This document shows, piece by piece, positions 12,353-27,300 of a DNA stretch of 64,000 nt. The stretch comes from Mytilus trossulus (taxonomy: Eukaryota; Mollusca; Bivalvia; Mytilida; Mytilidae). Location of the stretch: contig NC_086378.1 in the NCBI RefSeq assembly GCF_036588685.1, positions 47,796,686-47,860,685 on the forward strand, written 5' to 3'. Within the stretch, counting starts at the first letter, position 1, and each line of letters opens with the position of its first letter. The notes beneath the pieces were generated by a model that saw only the letters and a list, made by a program, of their open reading frames with translations, was not told where the DNA came from and ran no database searches. The position numbers and the translations under genes were made by a program.

Positions 12353-15300
12353 GTATTATATTTAAGACATTATTCTTATGTTTGTCCACTACTCAGAAGT
12401 CAATCATTTAAAGTCTGAAAGAAAAAAAAATCAGTTCAATTTGTCAAAAAAAATGAAAGTAAGCACAATACATCGTTCGTACTTGATGATGTCGGATGGC
12501 TGCTTAACGTCCAGTGGCAAAAACATATGTAAATTCAAGACATCATGTAGGACAAAATTACTTAATATATAATAGATAAACATACCTACATTTTTTCTGA
12601 AACTTATACACTGACAATTTGTTGTTCTATGGTGTAACATAGAGGTATTTACATGTAAATGCCCTACATTATCTCTGAAAACTAAATACATGTATGTTCT
12701 TAATAATACTTGTTTTCACCTTTTACTGGTTATCATTTATAATATCTTTAGCTTTATATTCTTTTTTATATTTACTGTATGCACATTGCGTGTATTGGCT
12801 TCATTTATATTTATATACGATATTTACATTGCATTATTTGTTTCACATTTTATTATTCTATTGCATGCTTGATAACAAATAGTCCCAGTTATTCTGAACG
12901 AACATTTGGATTGAAATATAATACAAACGTCGTTCTCCCGAATGTTAAACAGTAATGGGGCTAAACAAACGCTTCTACGGTTTTACTGTACCCTTTTAGA
13001 AACCCCTACGTCTTCATGAAGCCAAAATAACAAAGCTAATGTAAATATAACATTCGTTTGTAGTGGAACTTAGTATGCGACCGAGACTGGATAACTCAGA
13101 CATTCACCACCATTCAAATGGGAGGACTGTTAGTAGGTGGTTTAATAGCTGGACAAGTGGCTGATATCATTGGACGGAAACCTGCATACTTTATATCCAT
13201 GTTTTTCTTGTTATTATTTAATCTCGTGGCAGCATTTTCATCGAACTGGCAAATGTTTGCCGCTTTTAGATTTTTAATTGGCTTGGCAAGTGGGTTCTAC
13301 TTGTCGGTGTTCTTCGTCTTTGTGGCAGAATTCATGCCACGGAAATATAGATCCATGATAATGGCAATCCCGGCATGGCCGATTTGGGCAGCAGCGTTTG
13401 GAGGAGTATCATACTTGATACATGATTGGAAATATCTACATATAGCCACTGCAGCTGTAACTGCTCCGTTTCTGTTTACCTGGTGGTATGTTTTTGATAT
13501 ATTATATTAAGAGATCTGTGTTGAAAAACATGATTCATTTGGTTCTTTTTTATTGAGCAATTTGCCATTCTCAAGGAGCCGGAGTATTTCTCAATTAAGT
13601 TATCAGCAATACGATACAATGTCAAACATTTTATATAAAAACTATTTTTCGTTTAAAAAAACAGTTTTTACCTTTAATTGTTTCTAATTTGATTTAATTA
13701 TAATGATTATCTGTCTACCCATAGTATAGCTTTCATATGTTTCACTTTAATTGGTTTATAAAACAATTTGGTTATAAATATGAAATATTATGTCAATGAG
13801 ACAACAACCCAACAATACAAACAACTAGGCAACAGCTAGCTTTGTTCCTGGTGACTTTTAATTCGTGTCACACTTGAACATTATAATTTGCAAAGTTAGT
13901 GACGTCTACGCTCTCAGTGGTTCCAAAGAGGCCAGTGAATAAGAAATGGTCGTGATTCTTTTTTTGCAAATTTTTAGTCGGAAATCTTTACTAAATACTT
14001 TCTGGGCTGCATGCAAACTGCCAATGTGAAACATGTTTAGTACGTTTTATTGTTTATATATTTGTAATAAGGCTTTGCATGACATCAGTTCTATCTTTAA
14101 CAGGGAAATAATAGTTTTACGTTTTCCAAAACTAAAGAATTAATACTGAATATTGAAACAATTATTTAATAAGCATGGTTTCAAAATTGTTTCAACTCTT
14201 TAGTTATATTTATATAATACTGGCCACGTAACTTTAGGCCCGTATGCTTAAAGCCGCAAGTTATGATTTGTTCAGAACGCACAGATTTTATCTTCATGTG
14301 CAACGATTAATACGAACTATACTATTAGATGTCTTAACTTAAGTGGTTGTATGCATACTGACACTGATATCTTGATGTCCTTTGGTTATTTGAGTCATTG
14401 GATTACTGCCTTACCATTTTAAGACGAGATTTTACCGATCGATAAAATTTCACAAAGAAATCAAATACTAGTAGATGCATACCAAGATAATTAAAACTTA
14501 GGGACAGACACCACTGAACTCCAAAAGTATCGACACCACATGAGTCGACACATAAGCGTCTTTAAATTTTGTAGCTATGCATTCATGCATGTATCACCCA
14601 TCGTGAGAATCAACACTCGCGACTACATGTCACAAAATCAGTTATAGAAATAAATAAAGATAGCCAAACGCACATTTGGTTATAATATATAATATAGACA
14701 ACTTAGGAACAACATTTGGGATTTATTTCATGTTATTTAAAATGATGTGTTTAATTTTTAATGTCATGGTACACCTTTCATTAATTTAGGTTTATCCCAG
14801 AAAGTTTTAGATGGTTAGTTGCAAATGATCAAATTGAAAAGGCTGAGGAAGTTATCCGGAAAATAGCCCGTATCAACAATGCACCAGTACCAGACACATC
14901 CAAACTTAAAATGGTAGTAGAAAAATCAATATCTCACAACAACAAAAAGTATACATATCTGGATATATTTCGTAATCCTGACTTCCTAAAAAAGACCATA
15001 CTATTAGCTGTTTCTTGGTAAGTAGCATAACATAATTATTTACATCATTTTAAATATCATGAAAGTGTTTTTTTACATCATTCATGAAAGTGTTTTTTTA
15101 CATCATTCATGAAAGTGTTTTTAATTTGATAGATACTTGTGTGCGTTTTGGTAAATTTTTTTGATTTTAGATTGTAACACAGGGATGACTTCTATGCCCA
15201 TATTTTGACTATTTTATTTATTATGTCTGTTTTGTTCATACATCGTTGTAAATATAACGGAATTTGACAAGACTGTTGCAAACGTCAGAGGTTTAGCACT

Positions 15301-18300
15301 ATAAAACCAGATTAAATCCACCATTTTCCACATTTGAAAATGCCTGTACCAAGTCAGGAATATGACAGTTCTTGTCCATTCGTTTTTGATGTGTTTTGTC
15401 ATTTGATTTTGCCATGTCATTATGGACTTTCCGAGTAGATTTTCCTCTGAGTTCAGTATATATTTTTGTGATTTTACTCTTTATACCCCCGCTTTAAAAA
15501 AAAAAGGGGGGTATACTGTTTTACCTCTGTCCGTCCTTCCGTCAGTCCGTCAGTCCGTCAGTCCGTTTTTAGGAGAAGGGTGTTATGGGGTTATTTGTAT
15601 GTAGAACATGGAGTTGTGGGGTTTATCTGTATAGTGAGGTTAACCCCACAATATATCGTCTGAAATTCATTTTTTAATCCTTCTAAGGTTATTGTCTATA
15701 AATTTTATTTTGACCCCACAATGTGTTGTCCAATGATAGACGTCCACGTATAAGTATTGTAATGGACTAAACACAGTAAGTGGAGTTGTCTTTACCGCGC
15801 GAAGTTAATTAGCTACACGCATGCGCGTAAAACTGGTTCCCTTAAATCTGCTCTGTTCAGACGTAATATAAAGGAACCAGTTCAAATATAAAATGGCCGG
15901 ATACATGAGTCTGAGAGAAGTCGTCATCATCATCATGGCATGGTAACAGATAAAAGACAAGACGAAAGGTGAGATCCATTTAAAATTCTTTTGTTTATGT
16001 TTCGTTAGGCCTGTAGATAATATATTAGATAACAACTTGAGATTTTGTAGACTTTGCCTTTGGCAGTTTCTTTTTGCGAATTACCACTTTTTGCCGGGTT
16101 TCCTTAGTATCCATCCAAGAAGATAATTTACAATACAATACAATGCAATATACTTAAATTAATTTTTTTTGACGGAAATTTGCCCCAAAGAGGGTCATCA
16201 GGTGCAAAAAGCGTCAATTTTGCCGATTTTTCACCCCTTCTCTTGACCCAGAAGACCCAGGGTTGCTGGTTCAGGTATCCAGCTGTAGCCTGCGTGTAGA
16301 GTGGACCCTAGTGAACAAATTGACCCCAACAGTTGTTAGATCGGAGTGAAACTGATCTTGATTCATCAGTCTACAGAAGGTCATTTGGACCCAAAATACC
16401 GAATTTCACGATTTTTGCCGATTTTTGACTTCGAATGGACCCAAAACCGGAAGTAGTTGTTTCTTATGCGTATTTCATTAATAATAATGATCAGTAGTTA
16501 TATGGCCGTGGGTTTGCACTATCTTTGCCAGTTTTATGCCTCTGAACTTCTTGTGTAAGATACAGATGTGAAGCCTACCCCTCCAGAAAACCGAGTTTTA
16601 GCCAATTTCAATTTTCCAAGTCCGTATTTGTGCTCAAAATGCTACTTATACATGAGAAACGTGAATATGGATAGCCTCAGGTTGACGGGACATACATAAA
16701 TTTTAAAATAAGTATCATAAAGTGGACTTCTAAAAGTATGGAACGCCATTGGAGCCAAATAACGGTTATTAGGGTCCGCCTGTCAAAAGACGGCGGGTTA
16801 AGGACAAAATAAGAAATATTTTTTTTTTTTTTATTATTCAGGAAAACATTTACTGTTATAAAATAATATTATTTTCTTTTCCTGTGCGCTTTTTCTGTTT
16901 CCCAGGCCCTTTTTAGTAGGACCGTTTTGTTGAGTAGAATTCTATTGTTTTATCATTCATGCAAAAAGCATGCTACAATGTACAATCGTTACCTGAGGAG
17001 ACAATCTCAAAGTTTTAACATTAAATTGTAATCATTTAGGATACCTGTGGTAAGGAAAGAAAATGTTTAGCAAAATCCACAATAGTTTCAGTTTTTCTAA
17101 AACAAAAAATTAATGTAACTTTTGTATATCTAGGTGCTGCCAGGCTTTAAAACTTTAAATTATACAGTTTTGTCTGTACTCAGATGTAATTTTATGGTGA
17201 AAACACAGTCATTTTTGACAAAGTGTAAAGATGAACCTTAAAACAAACAGAGTGCTTTCGAAGCGACCAGTCTTTAAAAAAATGAGGGAGCGCAGAGATT
17301 TAATTTTTTATGTTTATGAACTTCAACTTGGACCCCTGAAGACAAGTGTGTGTGGGGGGTGGGGGGTTGGTCTCAACGTGGGATTTTGGGTGGTAACGGG
17401 TTTGTTCGCTCTAGTAACATGCTGGCCCTAGGTCTGTTCGCGGTGGGTTCGTTCGCCCATGGCTTCTGTTGGCCCTAGGTTCGTTTGCATTTTGGAATAC
17501 TGATTAGGTATATTTTTAATGTCTTTGATCTCAGTGATTGCTTATGATGGATTATTAATAAAAATAAAATAAAGAAGTCGGCTTGATATGAGTTTAAACA
17601 ATGAATGTAAGATTGTAAAACAATAAAGGGAACTGTATTTTCACAGCTTGGCTGCTTTTATCTCAGGCTGAGAAAAAAAGTCTGTGTTTCAGCTAACCAG
17701 ACCGACCCTGTTTTTTAGCCCATACCCTAATTTTTTTATTGGATTTTCAAAAAAAATAAAATTGGTATCAACCGACCCTGTTTTTTCTAGGTGACCATTT
17801 TTACTTTCTGCAGTCAAGATTCCATTTCTTTTGTTTGATTTCAACTGGGTGTCTGACTGTATAATATCAATAGGCCACTTGCCAATCAGCACAGAATTCC
17901 CAATTTTGACTTTGAATTTTACACTTCATGCAAAGGGGAGCAACTCTAGCCCTGGACGAATTCTGCAATTTGTAACGTTAACTAACCAAATGTAAAAATC
18001 ATTTTCTCTTGACCTGTACGGTTCCAAAACTTCATCTTTGGTGTAACTTGTTGAAATGATAGGGACATTTTATCTGTAAATTTGTTTTGTTTAAAATATA
18101 ATTAGATTTCATATTACAAGATGCCGTTTTTATAAAGGTTTGTTCAGTAAATCAGGCATCATGTCCGGTGCCGCGTGATCTAACTTTTGATTGAATTACT
18201 TCCCTTAAAGTGGAAATTTCAAAGAACGGAATCGAAGTCAGTAATTGGCAAATAGACTATTCATTATAAGGTTAGTTGTCTTTCCTTGTGAAACAGGCAA

Positions 18301-21300
18301 TGTGCTCTTGTCAATCATTAAATGGAGGCATGGAAAAATTTCAAGTGTTTCATATGAAGTACATTTGTACCTAAAATGTATCTTATAATCTTCTCCTCAC
18401 AAGTATCTAAATTTGACTTCAAATTTACTATGTCATACATTCTTTATAATGACATACCTTGTAAGTTGCATTTAGGACGAGGTTTCATGGAGGAATTTGG
18501 GTTTGAAGTAAAAAATGATTGTGTGCTTGATGACATCATCAAGTTCTGTGATTTTCATGGGATTCCTGTGACCATTTACGCTTGCTTATGAATATATGTA
18601 AGTATTATATTTATATCAACAGTGTCTCATTGGTGTATTTGTAAGTAAAATGGTCAATACTGAGGATGAAAAACAAAATGAAAGTAAAAATTCTTTTTTA
18701 AGCTATTACAAATAATGTACTTCCTGAGAAATTGTAGTTTTTTTAAATATATTTCATTTATATTTACATCAGAATGTTGTTATGTAATTGGATACCTAAG
18801 TGCACATGCTTTTCCATACAATATAAGGTAACGTCATGGTACCCAAATCGCCCAGTGTACCCAGATCGCCCACCCCATTTTATTTTGTCATTGTAAATGC
18901 TGATGAAATTTTTTCTTGTGCAGATGAGAGAATCATTTTGAAGCTTTAAAGTCATATGAAACGAGTTGTAGAAAAAAAAGTTGAACATGTTTTTTTTCTC
19001 ACTAAATTGTAAGTTTATAGTATAAAACTTTTATTCATATACTTGTTTTTGTGAAAACTCTTATGTTTCAATGTAAAACTTCATGAAATGTACAGCTTCT
19101 GAATTATTTACTTCCAGTGAGTAATTGTTCCGAGATTCACTGAATGCTTTTCCGTATGCATGATTTCTCTCCTAAACAATGTGAAAGCCGTAGCTGCGCA
19201 AGTAAAATTGAAAGTGAAAGTAGATAAATCAACACAGCTCAATTGTCACACTAATAAAGCATGTGATTTTTGAGCACGCTTTTGTCAATTGTTTGTCAAT
19301 ATAAACGTGTCTGAGAACATCGGAAGGTTTTCTCGGACTTTAATAAGCAAAGATGGTTTCCATATAAAATCAACGAAAGCATTATTTTGTTTGTAAATTA
19401 CACGTTACCGGTTCAATATAAAAAGTTAAAATATGTTACAAATGTCTTAGCTTAGTGCATGTGCATGTATTGGACAAATAATTTAGTGAACATAATTTTG
19501 TGCACTGATGTCTCGTTGGGACTTTTCACTAACTAGGAAATTTGGGTTCCCCTCCAAAATCACATGAAGTCTTCTTGTTAGAACATAAAAATCAACTATG
19601 TTGTTGCAACAGTTTCTCAGCAAATGTCAGAAACCACCCTCAGAACAGTGCGATTGGGTACCCCGACATTAAACTCGCTGAACGACCATCCTCATGAATT
19701 ATAGATAATAATATCTTTGGGTGCAAATTAGATACATCTTCTCGGGCTAATGCCCTTGTGGTGTACACTACATTGTACATTGTACAGGAGCGTTACTCCT
19801 CAAGATTTTTATGTTCGTGGACAGTATAAAAGTCCTGATATTATGGGGTTAAAAGGTGACTAATTCGCTAAGAGGTTCTCAACCATGTGGTCAGTTGGCA
19901 GACCTCACTTTGACCTGCAGACAAAAAATGGATGTTTTACATGTTCTTCTCTTTTTGATATGTATCCTTTTGTGTATTATATTACTTATACTGTTGCATA
20001 TAGGTATCATAGTAGCTGTGTTTATAAGAAGGACCAGCAATTTGATGACAAGATGGGATGGCTATTTTCATTAAATGTACATGATGTTTATTTGTTTCTA
20101 AAATATGATGATAGTCCTTGCTTTGATACTAATTTATACCTGTTGTATAAATTTGCTCTTTCGTCACTTATTTTCATCAGTAGATAGATACCTTCAAGTA
20201 TATATAGTGGAAATAGGACAAAAGCCTTTCATTTGCCCTTCACATCACAATTTTGAAAATTACTCTTCCACCAAAGACCAAAGGACATAGAAGGTTAGCA
20301 ACTATAGGTCTCTGTAGTACTACCTTCAACAATGAACAAAACCCATCCCACATACATGTCATGTAGCAAGCAGCAAGTTATGTAGGGAGTGTCAAATTAA
20401 AACATTTAAAATGAGAAAATTAGTTTTCTTTAACAATTAAGATATGCCGTTTGATTTCTCACAGAACTCTATACAATTTTTTATGATAAAAAGTTTCCAG
20501 GATAAGATTTGGAATTAGGTCTCCAGGATAAGATTTTGTAATTAGATATTAACCTCACAATCTTAGACAAGTAACCCCAGAAATATAGGTTATTATTTAA
20601 TATGATGAATTAGATATAAACCTCACAATCATAGACAAGTAACCCCAGAAATAATTAGATTGTTATTTAATATGACGAATTAGATATAAACTTCACAATC
20701 ATAGACAAGAAACCCCAGAAATATAGATTATTATTTAGTATGATGAATTAGATATAAACCTCACAATCACTGTGAGACAAATAACCCCAAAAATATAGAT
20801 TATTATTTAATATGATGAATTAGATATAAACCTCACAATCATAGACAAGTAACCCCAGAAATAATTAGATTGTTATTTAATACATGTATGATGAATTAGA
20901 TATTAACTTCACAATCATAGACAAGTAACCCCAGAAATATAGATTGTTATTCAATATGATGAATTAGATATAAACCTCACAATCATAGACAAGTAACCCC
21001 AGAAATAATTAGATTGTTATTTAATACATGTATGACAGTCAGGGGTACTACTTGTACAAGTGTATTTTATTTACTTGAAGAAGTGAAAAAAAATATACAC
21101 AAATAAGTAAATTTGTAGGATACTCATACAAGTGAATTTTATTTACTTGTATCTGGTAAAAAAAAAAATTGGCTGAGTTATGTCCCTTCCGCATTCAGAT
21201 TTTTTTACTTGTATAGGTAAAAAAATCATCCTTTCTTCTTTTCTTGAATTCTGAAGATTTCTTTGCTCTAATAGAATTTTAAATTGTTTAACCTTTGCAG

Positions 21301-24300
21301 ATGTCTTTACTAATCATTCAAGTGTAATTTCATGGGCAATGAAAGTCCCATTTGTCTGTTATCTTCTTAACACTGCTCATTTACAAGCCCCAAAGGAGCA
21401 ATTTTTGAATGCCTTGCGCAAATATACAAGATCTTTGCTCAATCAGTTTCTTTGATGAATTAATGAGATGAAACATTGAACTTTAATGAAAAAAATTTAG
21501 CAAACCTGGGAAAAATCATTAAAGGCATGATTTTACATCTCAAAACTTGAGGATTTTTGTGGGATTGTAAGAAAAATTTACTTGTACAAGTAAATTTTTC
21601 AGAAAATTAAGGGGAGATTATTCAAACATTATTTATTTACTTATATGTGTATATTTTTTTTCACTTCTTCAAGTAAATAAAATACACTTGTACAAGTAGT
21701 ACCCCTGACTGTATGATGAATAAGATATAAACCTCACAATCACAGACAAGTAACCCCAGAAATATAGATTGTTATTTAATATGACACAGTGTTCTCCCCA
21801 GGATTTTTGGATAGCACCATGGTAGCGTGTGACAAGCTGGATAAACGTGTGGACTTTTGTGACGCGCTGCGTCGATTTTTTATGGTGTTTTTTTTATACT
21901 ACGGTTATACCCATATTAAAGGTTTGTTTTTGCATCCTTTTTATTGTTTTCTTCTTAGGCCGTGTCTGTTTTTTTATAACAAACAAACAAAATAACACAA
22001 GAGTCTGCTTAAGTTCTGGACTGATTAACAGTGACTTTAGATCAATACTGTCATATCTAAGTGAAAGAGCAAACATGACAAACAGGAAATTTAGCAATGT
22101 ACAAACTTGATATGACTCTATTCTGAGAAATGGCCTTGGTATTTCAAACATTTCCCATTTATACTGAAGCCTTTGAGAAGAGACATGTTTTGATCTGAGA
22201 TGTGTCATGTTGTGTTAAAACCTATGTATAATCAATAATTCCCTGTATCAAATCAATAATGCTTTAAGCATGAATTATCTCCCATTTGCAGAGTTATCTT
22301 CCTATAATTGGAATACTTTATGTAAACTTTTTGGCAATATATTAATATTTTGTTCTGCATACTCGTCTACCTTTGTAAATTGTGTTTTATTTAGATTAAG
22401 GAATGTTATTGTTATTCTTGATAATCCAGTCTAATTTTGTAATCATTGATGTTCAATTTTTATTTATTAAACTTTTTATAAGATAATTATTGTTAACTTA
22501 ATTACTATATATATAGTAATTTAATTAGCTTTTAATTGCTGCAATGCTGGTCATACATAACCAATTATGGGATCTAACGGCCATTACACACAACCGCCTA
22601 AGCGTAAAATGTGTACATGTATAATTTTATAAATCTATATTTAACCGAGCGAGTACTGGAGTATGACTTGGTAAAACCAACGAGTTCTCGAGTATTAATT
22701 CCTCACCGAATTGACATCCTAAAATGTCAAATGACAGATTTTTTTATGCATTAATCTTGCTGTTTGAAAGTCAGGGTGTATAACAAGTAACCGATGGTTG
22801 TTGAAATTAGTAACAACCATGTGTCCTTCATTATTAAAGCATACACCTCTTTGAGAATCAAGGTGCTTCCATAGAGATGGAAGGGGAGACATGTTATAGT
22901 GTGCTAAATCAATTCTTATTAATTCAATTTTGAAATTGAGCCTATTGAAATGTTTCTCTGCAATGGAGGCTCTGTCTTGTTTTATAACGGAGTCTAAATT
23001 AAATATTGTTGGTTTACTCTTTCCAAAATCCCAATAAATCTCGACCAATCATCTAGTGAGAACTCAATATTTTCTAGAGTCTAGAAATATTTTTTCGTCA
23101 AGAGGTGTGAAATTTTAGCAATAATTTGAGACACTTGTGATTGTCAATATTTAGGCTTTTAGCTGTAAAAAGTTTTGCACAGAAATGTAGCTGATTAGAG
23201 TATCCATGTTTTATGGGGTTAGGTGTCCATCAATTGTGAGCTATCATGTTCATACTTAGGACATCTTTATTAATTTATTCCAGGATAGCTACTTTGGAAA
23301 ATTTGGGTCAGAGGAGGTTAGGAAAAAATATAACTTTTCAAGAAAGTATTTTTTTAAAGCTAAAATTCAGATCTTTAAAGGTTTTTGTCCTAAGTTTGTG
23401 GGGTTACTTTGCCATGACGACCATGTAGCCTCTTTTTGGAGTTAACATACATGTGGAATACAGTGCTTTCCTTTTAATTTTGCTTCTGAAATGGACAGCT
23501 TTATTCATGAAGAAAATTTGCCATTTGGAATTATAATTTTTTTTGATGACTATGAATATTCTCAAGCAATAAGTTTTTGCTCTGATTTTGACATTGATGT
23601 CCATGAGATGTATAATTTTTTGGGGTTTCCTATATTAATTTTCTACACAAGTGAAGAGTTGAGAGTTTGTTTATTCTTTTGTCGCTTATATGGATTACAA
23701 TTTGAATGCCTCAGAAGAATTTAAGGTACAGTTGTTGCAGTGGAAGGAAAAGAATTCTTACATAAGCCAGAACCCAGTAAAAATTTATGCCCCATAAAGT
23801 TTGGACAAAGACCACATGTATTTTATCCAGTGTCCCATATTTCAACAGTCAAAATGGAGAAAGGATTCTTAATCAGATGAAAATGGCACAGCTTTGCTGG
23901 GAATTTCCTTCTGGAATTTTAGTTTTAATTTTTGATGATGAATTTTTCAAATTGTACAATTATTGTGTCTCATGTGGATTTGACTTTTATAACATGTACT
24001 GTCAAGGCAAATATTTCATGATTTTTGGAAGTGAAATGCAACTTTGTGCTGCTAGAAGGATTTGTTCAGATTTGGGCATTCTTGCCTACTACTATCATCT
24101 AACCTTAAGTAACATTTAAGAAAGGTAGGTAATTAAATGACTATCAGTTCTATCTACGTATACATACTTGTTCGTAATGCATATTCCAGATGCTTGTTTT
24201 GTTAATTTTATTAATAGCTCATTTGTTGTCATTGTCATGGGCAGAGACAAAATGTATGGTGAATGTTAGTGTAGGGGAGGGGAACACCATATTGTTTGCT

Positions 24301-27300
24301 TTTAAATTTCTCTTCTTCATAGAAGCACTTTTTTATAAAATGCTTCAGTAAAAAACACTAAATAATTGAGCGGGCTGGTGGCAAAAATGGGTACATAGTT
24401 TGTGTAATCAACTCCTCTTAAAGTTTTCAGCCCGGATCCCTGAAACTTTTGACCCATCTGACATCATAATATTTAAACCCAAAATGGCAAAAGTTTGAAA
24501 ATTTTAACAAAGTTGTACAAATTCCTTACACTGAACGATGTCCATTCCAATTGTTTTTGCACATAAAACCGCATTTTATTATTTTTAGGTTTTTCTCAAA
24601 AATTTATTTTGCTATTTCTTTGTATATAGTCTACAAATAGATTCACTTTATCGGTCGTCCCACTCACTGTCTATATCACTTAATATTATTCCGTATCATG
24701 TCTTTGTGACGTCAAATACGTTGACACAGACATATCAGCGACGTCATAATATTTTAACCGACGTTAATAACTTTGACCCGAACTTATCAAGTCATCTTTT
24801 GTGTGCTGGTGAAACAAAGAAAACACTTCTGAAACGCGCAAATATAGCCCGATAAATCGATTATCAGATTATCTGCATATTGATATTGTAAAATATCAGC
24901 TGCTTGACATTATATGAAGGCTTTTTGATCTCGTTCGCTACGCTCACTCGACAAAAAGCTTCACTACGCTCACTCGACAAAAAGCTTCATATTATGTCTC
25001 GCAGCTGATATTTTACGATATCAACATGCAGATAACCTGATAATCGGTACAAGTATTGCACAACAGAACGAAATCTGCAATTGAAAATAAATTCAAATTA
25101 TTTAACCAATTTCACGTTCTTTGACTACATTTATTCTGTGACAGAAACCTATAATGTGTCAAATATTTAATTAAAATCCAAATTCAGACCTGTATCAAGC
25201 TTGAATGTTGTGTCCATTTTTGCCCAAACTGTTCAGGATTGGACCTCTGCGGTCATATCATGCTGCGCTCTGTGAAGCACATTTTCTCTAACAGTTAAAA
25301 TATGCCATTTGATTTCTCACAGAACCCATTACAATTTTTTTATGATAAAAAGTCTCCAGGATAAGATTTTGAAATTAGATACATGTATTAACCTCACAAT
25401 CTTAGACAAGTGTCCCAAGAAATATAGATTATTATTTAATATGATGAATTAGATATAAACCTCACAATCACAGACAAATAACCCCAGAAATATAGATTAT
25501 TATTTAATATGATGAATTAGATATAAACCTCACAATCACAGACAAGTAACCCCAGAAATATAGATTATTATTTAATATGATGAATTAGATATAAACCTCA
25601 CAATCACAGACAAGTAACCCCAGAAATATAGATTGTTGTTTAATATGATGAATTAGATATAAACCTCACAATCACAGACAAGTAACCCCAGAAATATAGA
25701 TTATTATTTAATATGATGAATTAGATATAAACCTCACAATCACAGACAAGTAACCCCAGAAATATAGATTGTTGTTTAATATGATGAATTAGATATAAAC
25801 CTCACAATCACAGACAAGTAACCCCAGAAATATAGATTATTATTTAATATGATGAATTAGATATAAACCTCACAATCACAGACAAGTAACCCCAGAATTA
25901 TAAATTGTTTTTTATACGACCTCAAAAATTTTAATTTTTTGGTCGTATTTTGGTATCACGTTCAAGGGAATATTTTTTTTTTACCTATTTTCGTATGCAA
26001 CCAGATGTGATGACATGTGCTATGATTTGTTGGTATGACACCTAAAAACTGTCAAAACTTGGAACATTGTCTGTCTTTGAAAACTGTTGTCAGAAGTCTT
26101 CCTATCTGAATCAACTGAATTCAAAAGGTGCAAAGAAGGCCACAATAATACTTAGCTACATGTACATATATATATATATGCTATATCTTTAAATATATGG
26201 TATGGATTATTCGTTTCAACAACAAAAAAATGTCTGACTCTCCTTTATTTCTTATGTATTAACAGATTAAAACCAAAATGGGAAGAAAGAAAAAGAATAA
26301 GAAGGACATCTTCATGCCTGGTTGCCTTGTCTGGACATCATTGGCAGGAATACCTAAGAAAATGAAGTGGCCCGGGGAGATTATTAGATCTAGCGACGGG
26401 AAAGTGGAGGTTTTTTGTCACTCAGACAATTCATGGTAAGCACCAATATCATGAATATGGTACAACATCTTTGTTAAAACATCCACTATGCCAGTCTGCA
26501 CCAAAAACTTTTTCAACTACTAGTCTGAAGACCAATATTCTGACATTTTTCTTATTGGTCCTAACAAAGTTTTGCAAAAACTTACTAGTCAGAATAAAAT
26601 TTTACTAGTCGGGGGCATTGGACTAGTGGCTAACCGTGCAGACTGCTAGGTGTGTTATTCAAGTTAGTCACCTGCTAAAACAAAAATCTTGTTGATCAAT
26701 GGTACAGTCACTGGTGAAATGAGGTATTTTAAATGACAACAATAGCATGAATAGACATGATAGATGATCAAGATGTAAAAGGCATGGTGCTGTTGTTATC
26801 AATGGCAGACCCTCATGGATTTCATTTTAATATTTAAATCTTTTTAAAAAATATGTTGATCCAATGTAATCATCAGTTATAAAAATTTAAGCAGATTTTT
26901 TGGTCTAAAGGATGTACTAGCATGAAATTAAAAAAAAATCTATAATTCTAAATTGATATAAGTAAAAAGAGCATTTATAAAGGAACAAAACAAGTTAAAA
27001 TATTGATAGGTTATGGAAGTCCTTTATGAAGTATTTGATTTAAAAAAAAAAAAAAAACAGAACAGGCTGACTCAGACTTTTACCTTATATTTGCATTGGT
27101 ATTATTTAGGTCTCAAATCATAAGAAAAGAAATCTAGATTCTGCTTAAATATTGGAAATGATCTGTTACAGAGCAAAATATTTTACACTGTATCGTAGGG
27201 GTAAAAAACAAGGAGTCCGAACATTTGACTAGCAGTATATATATATAGACTATTTTAGTTTTCTCACCTTAAGTTGTGCTCCTTGGAAAAAGAAAATATA

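Noticed and set aside
20532..25905. A CRISPR-like repeat array
   Set aside because: Units are contiguous 68-bp satellites with no unique spacers, in a eukaryotic intron.
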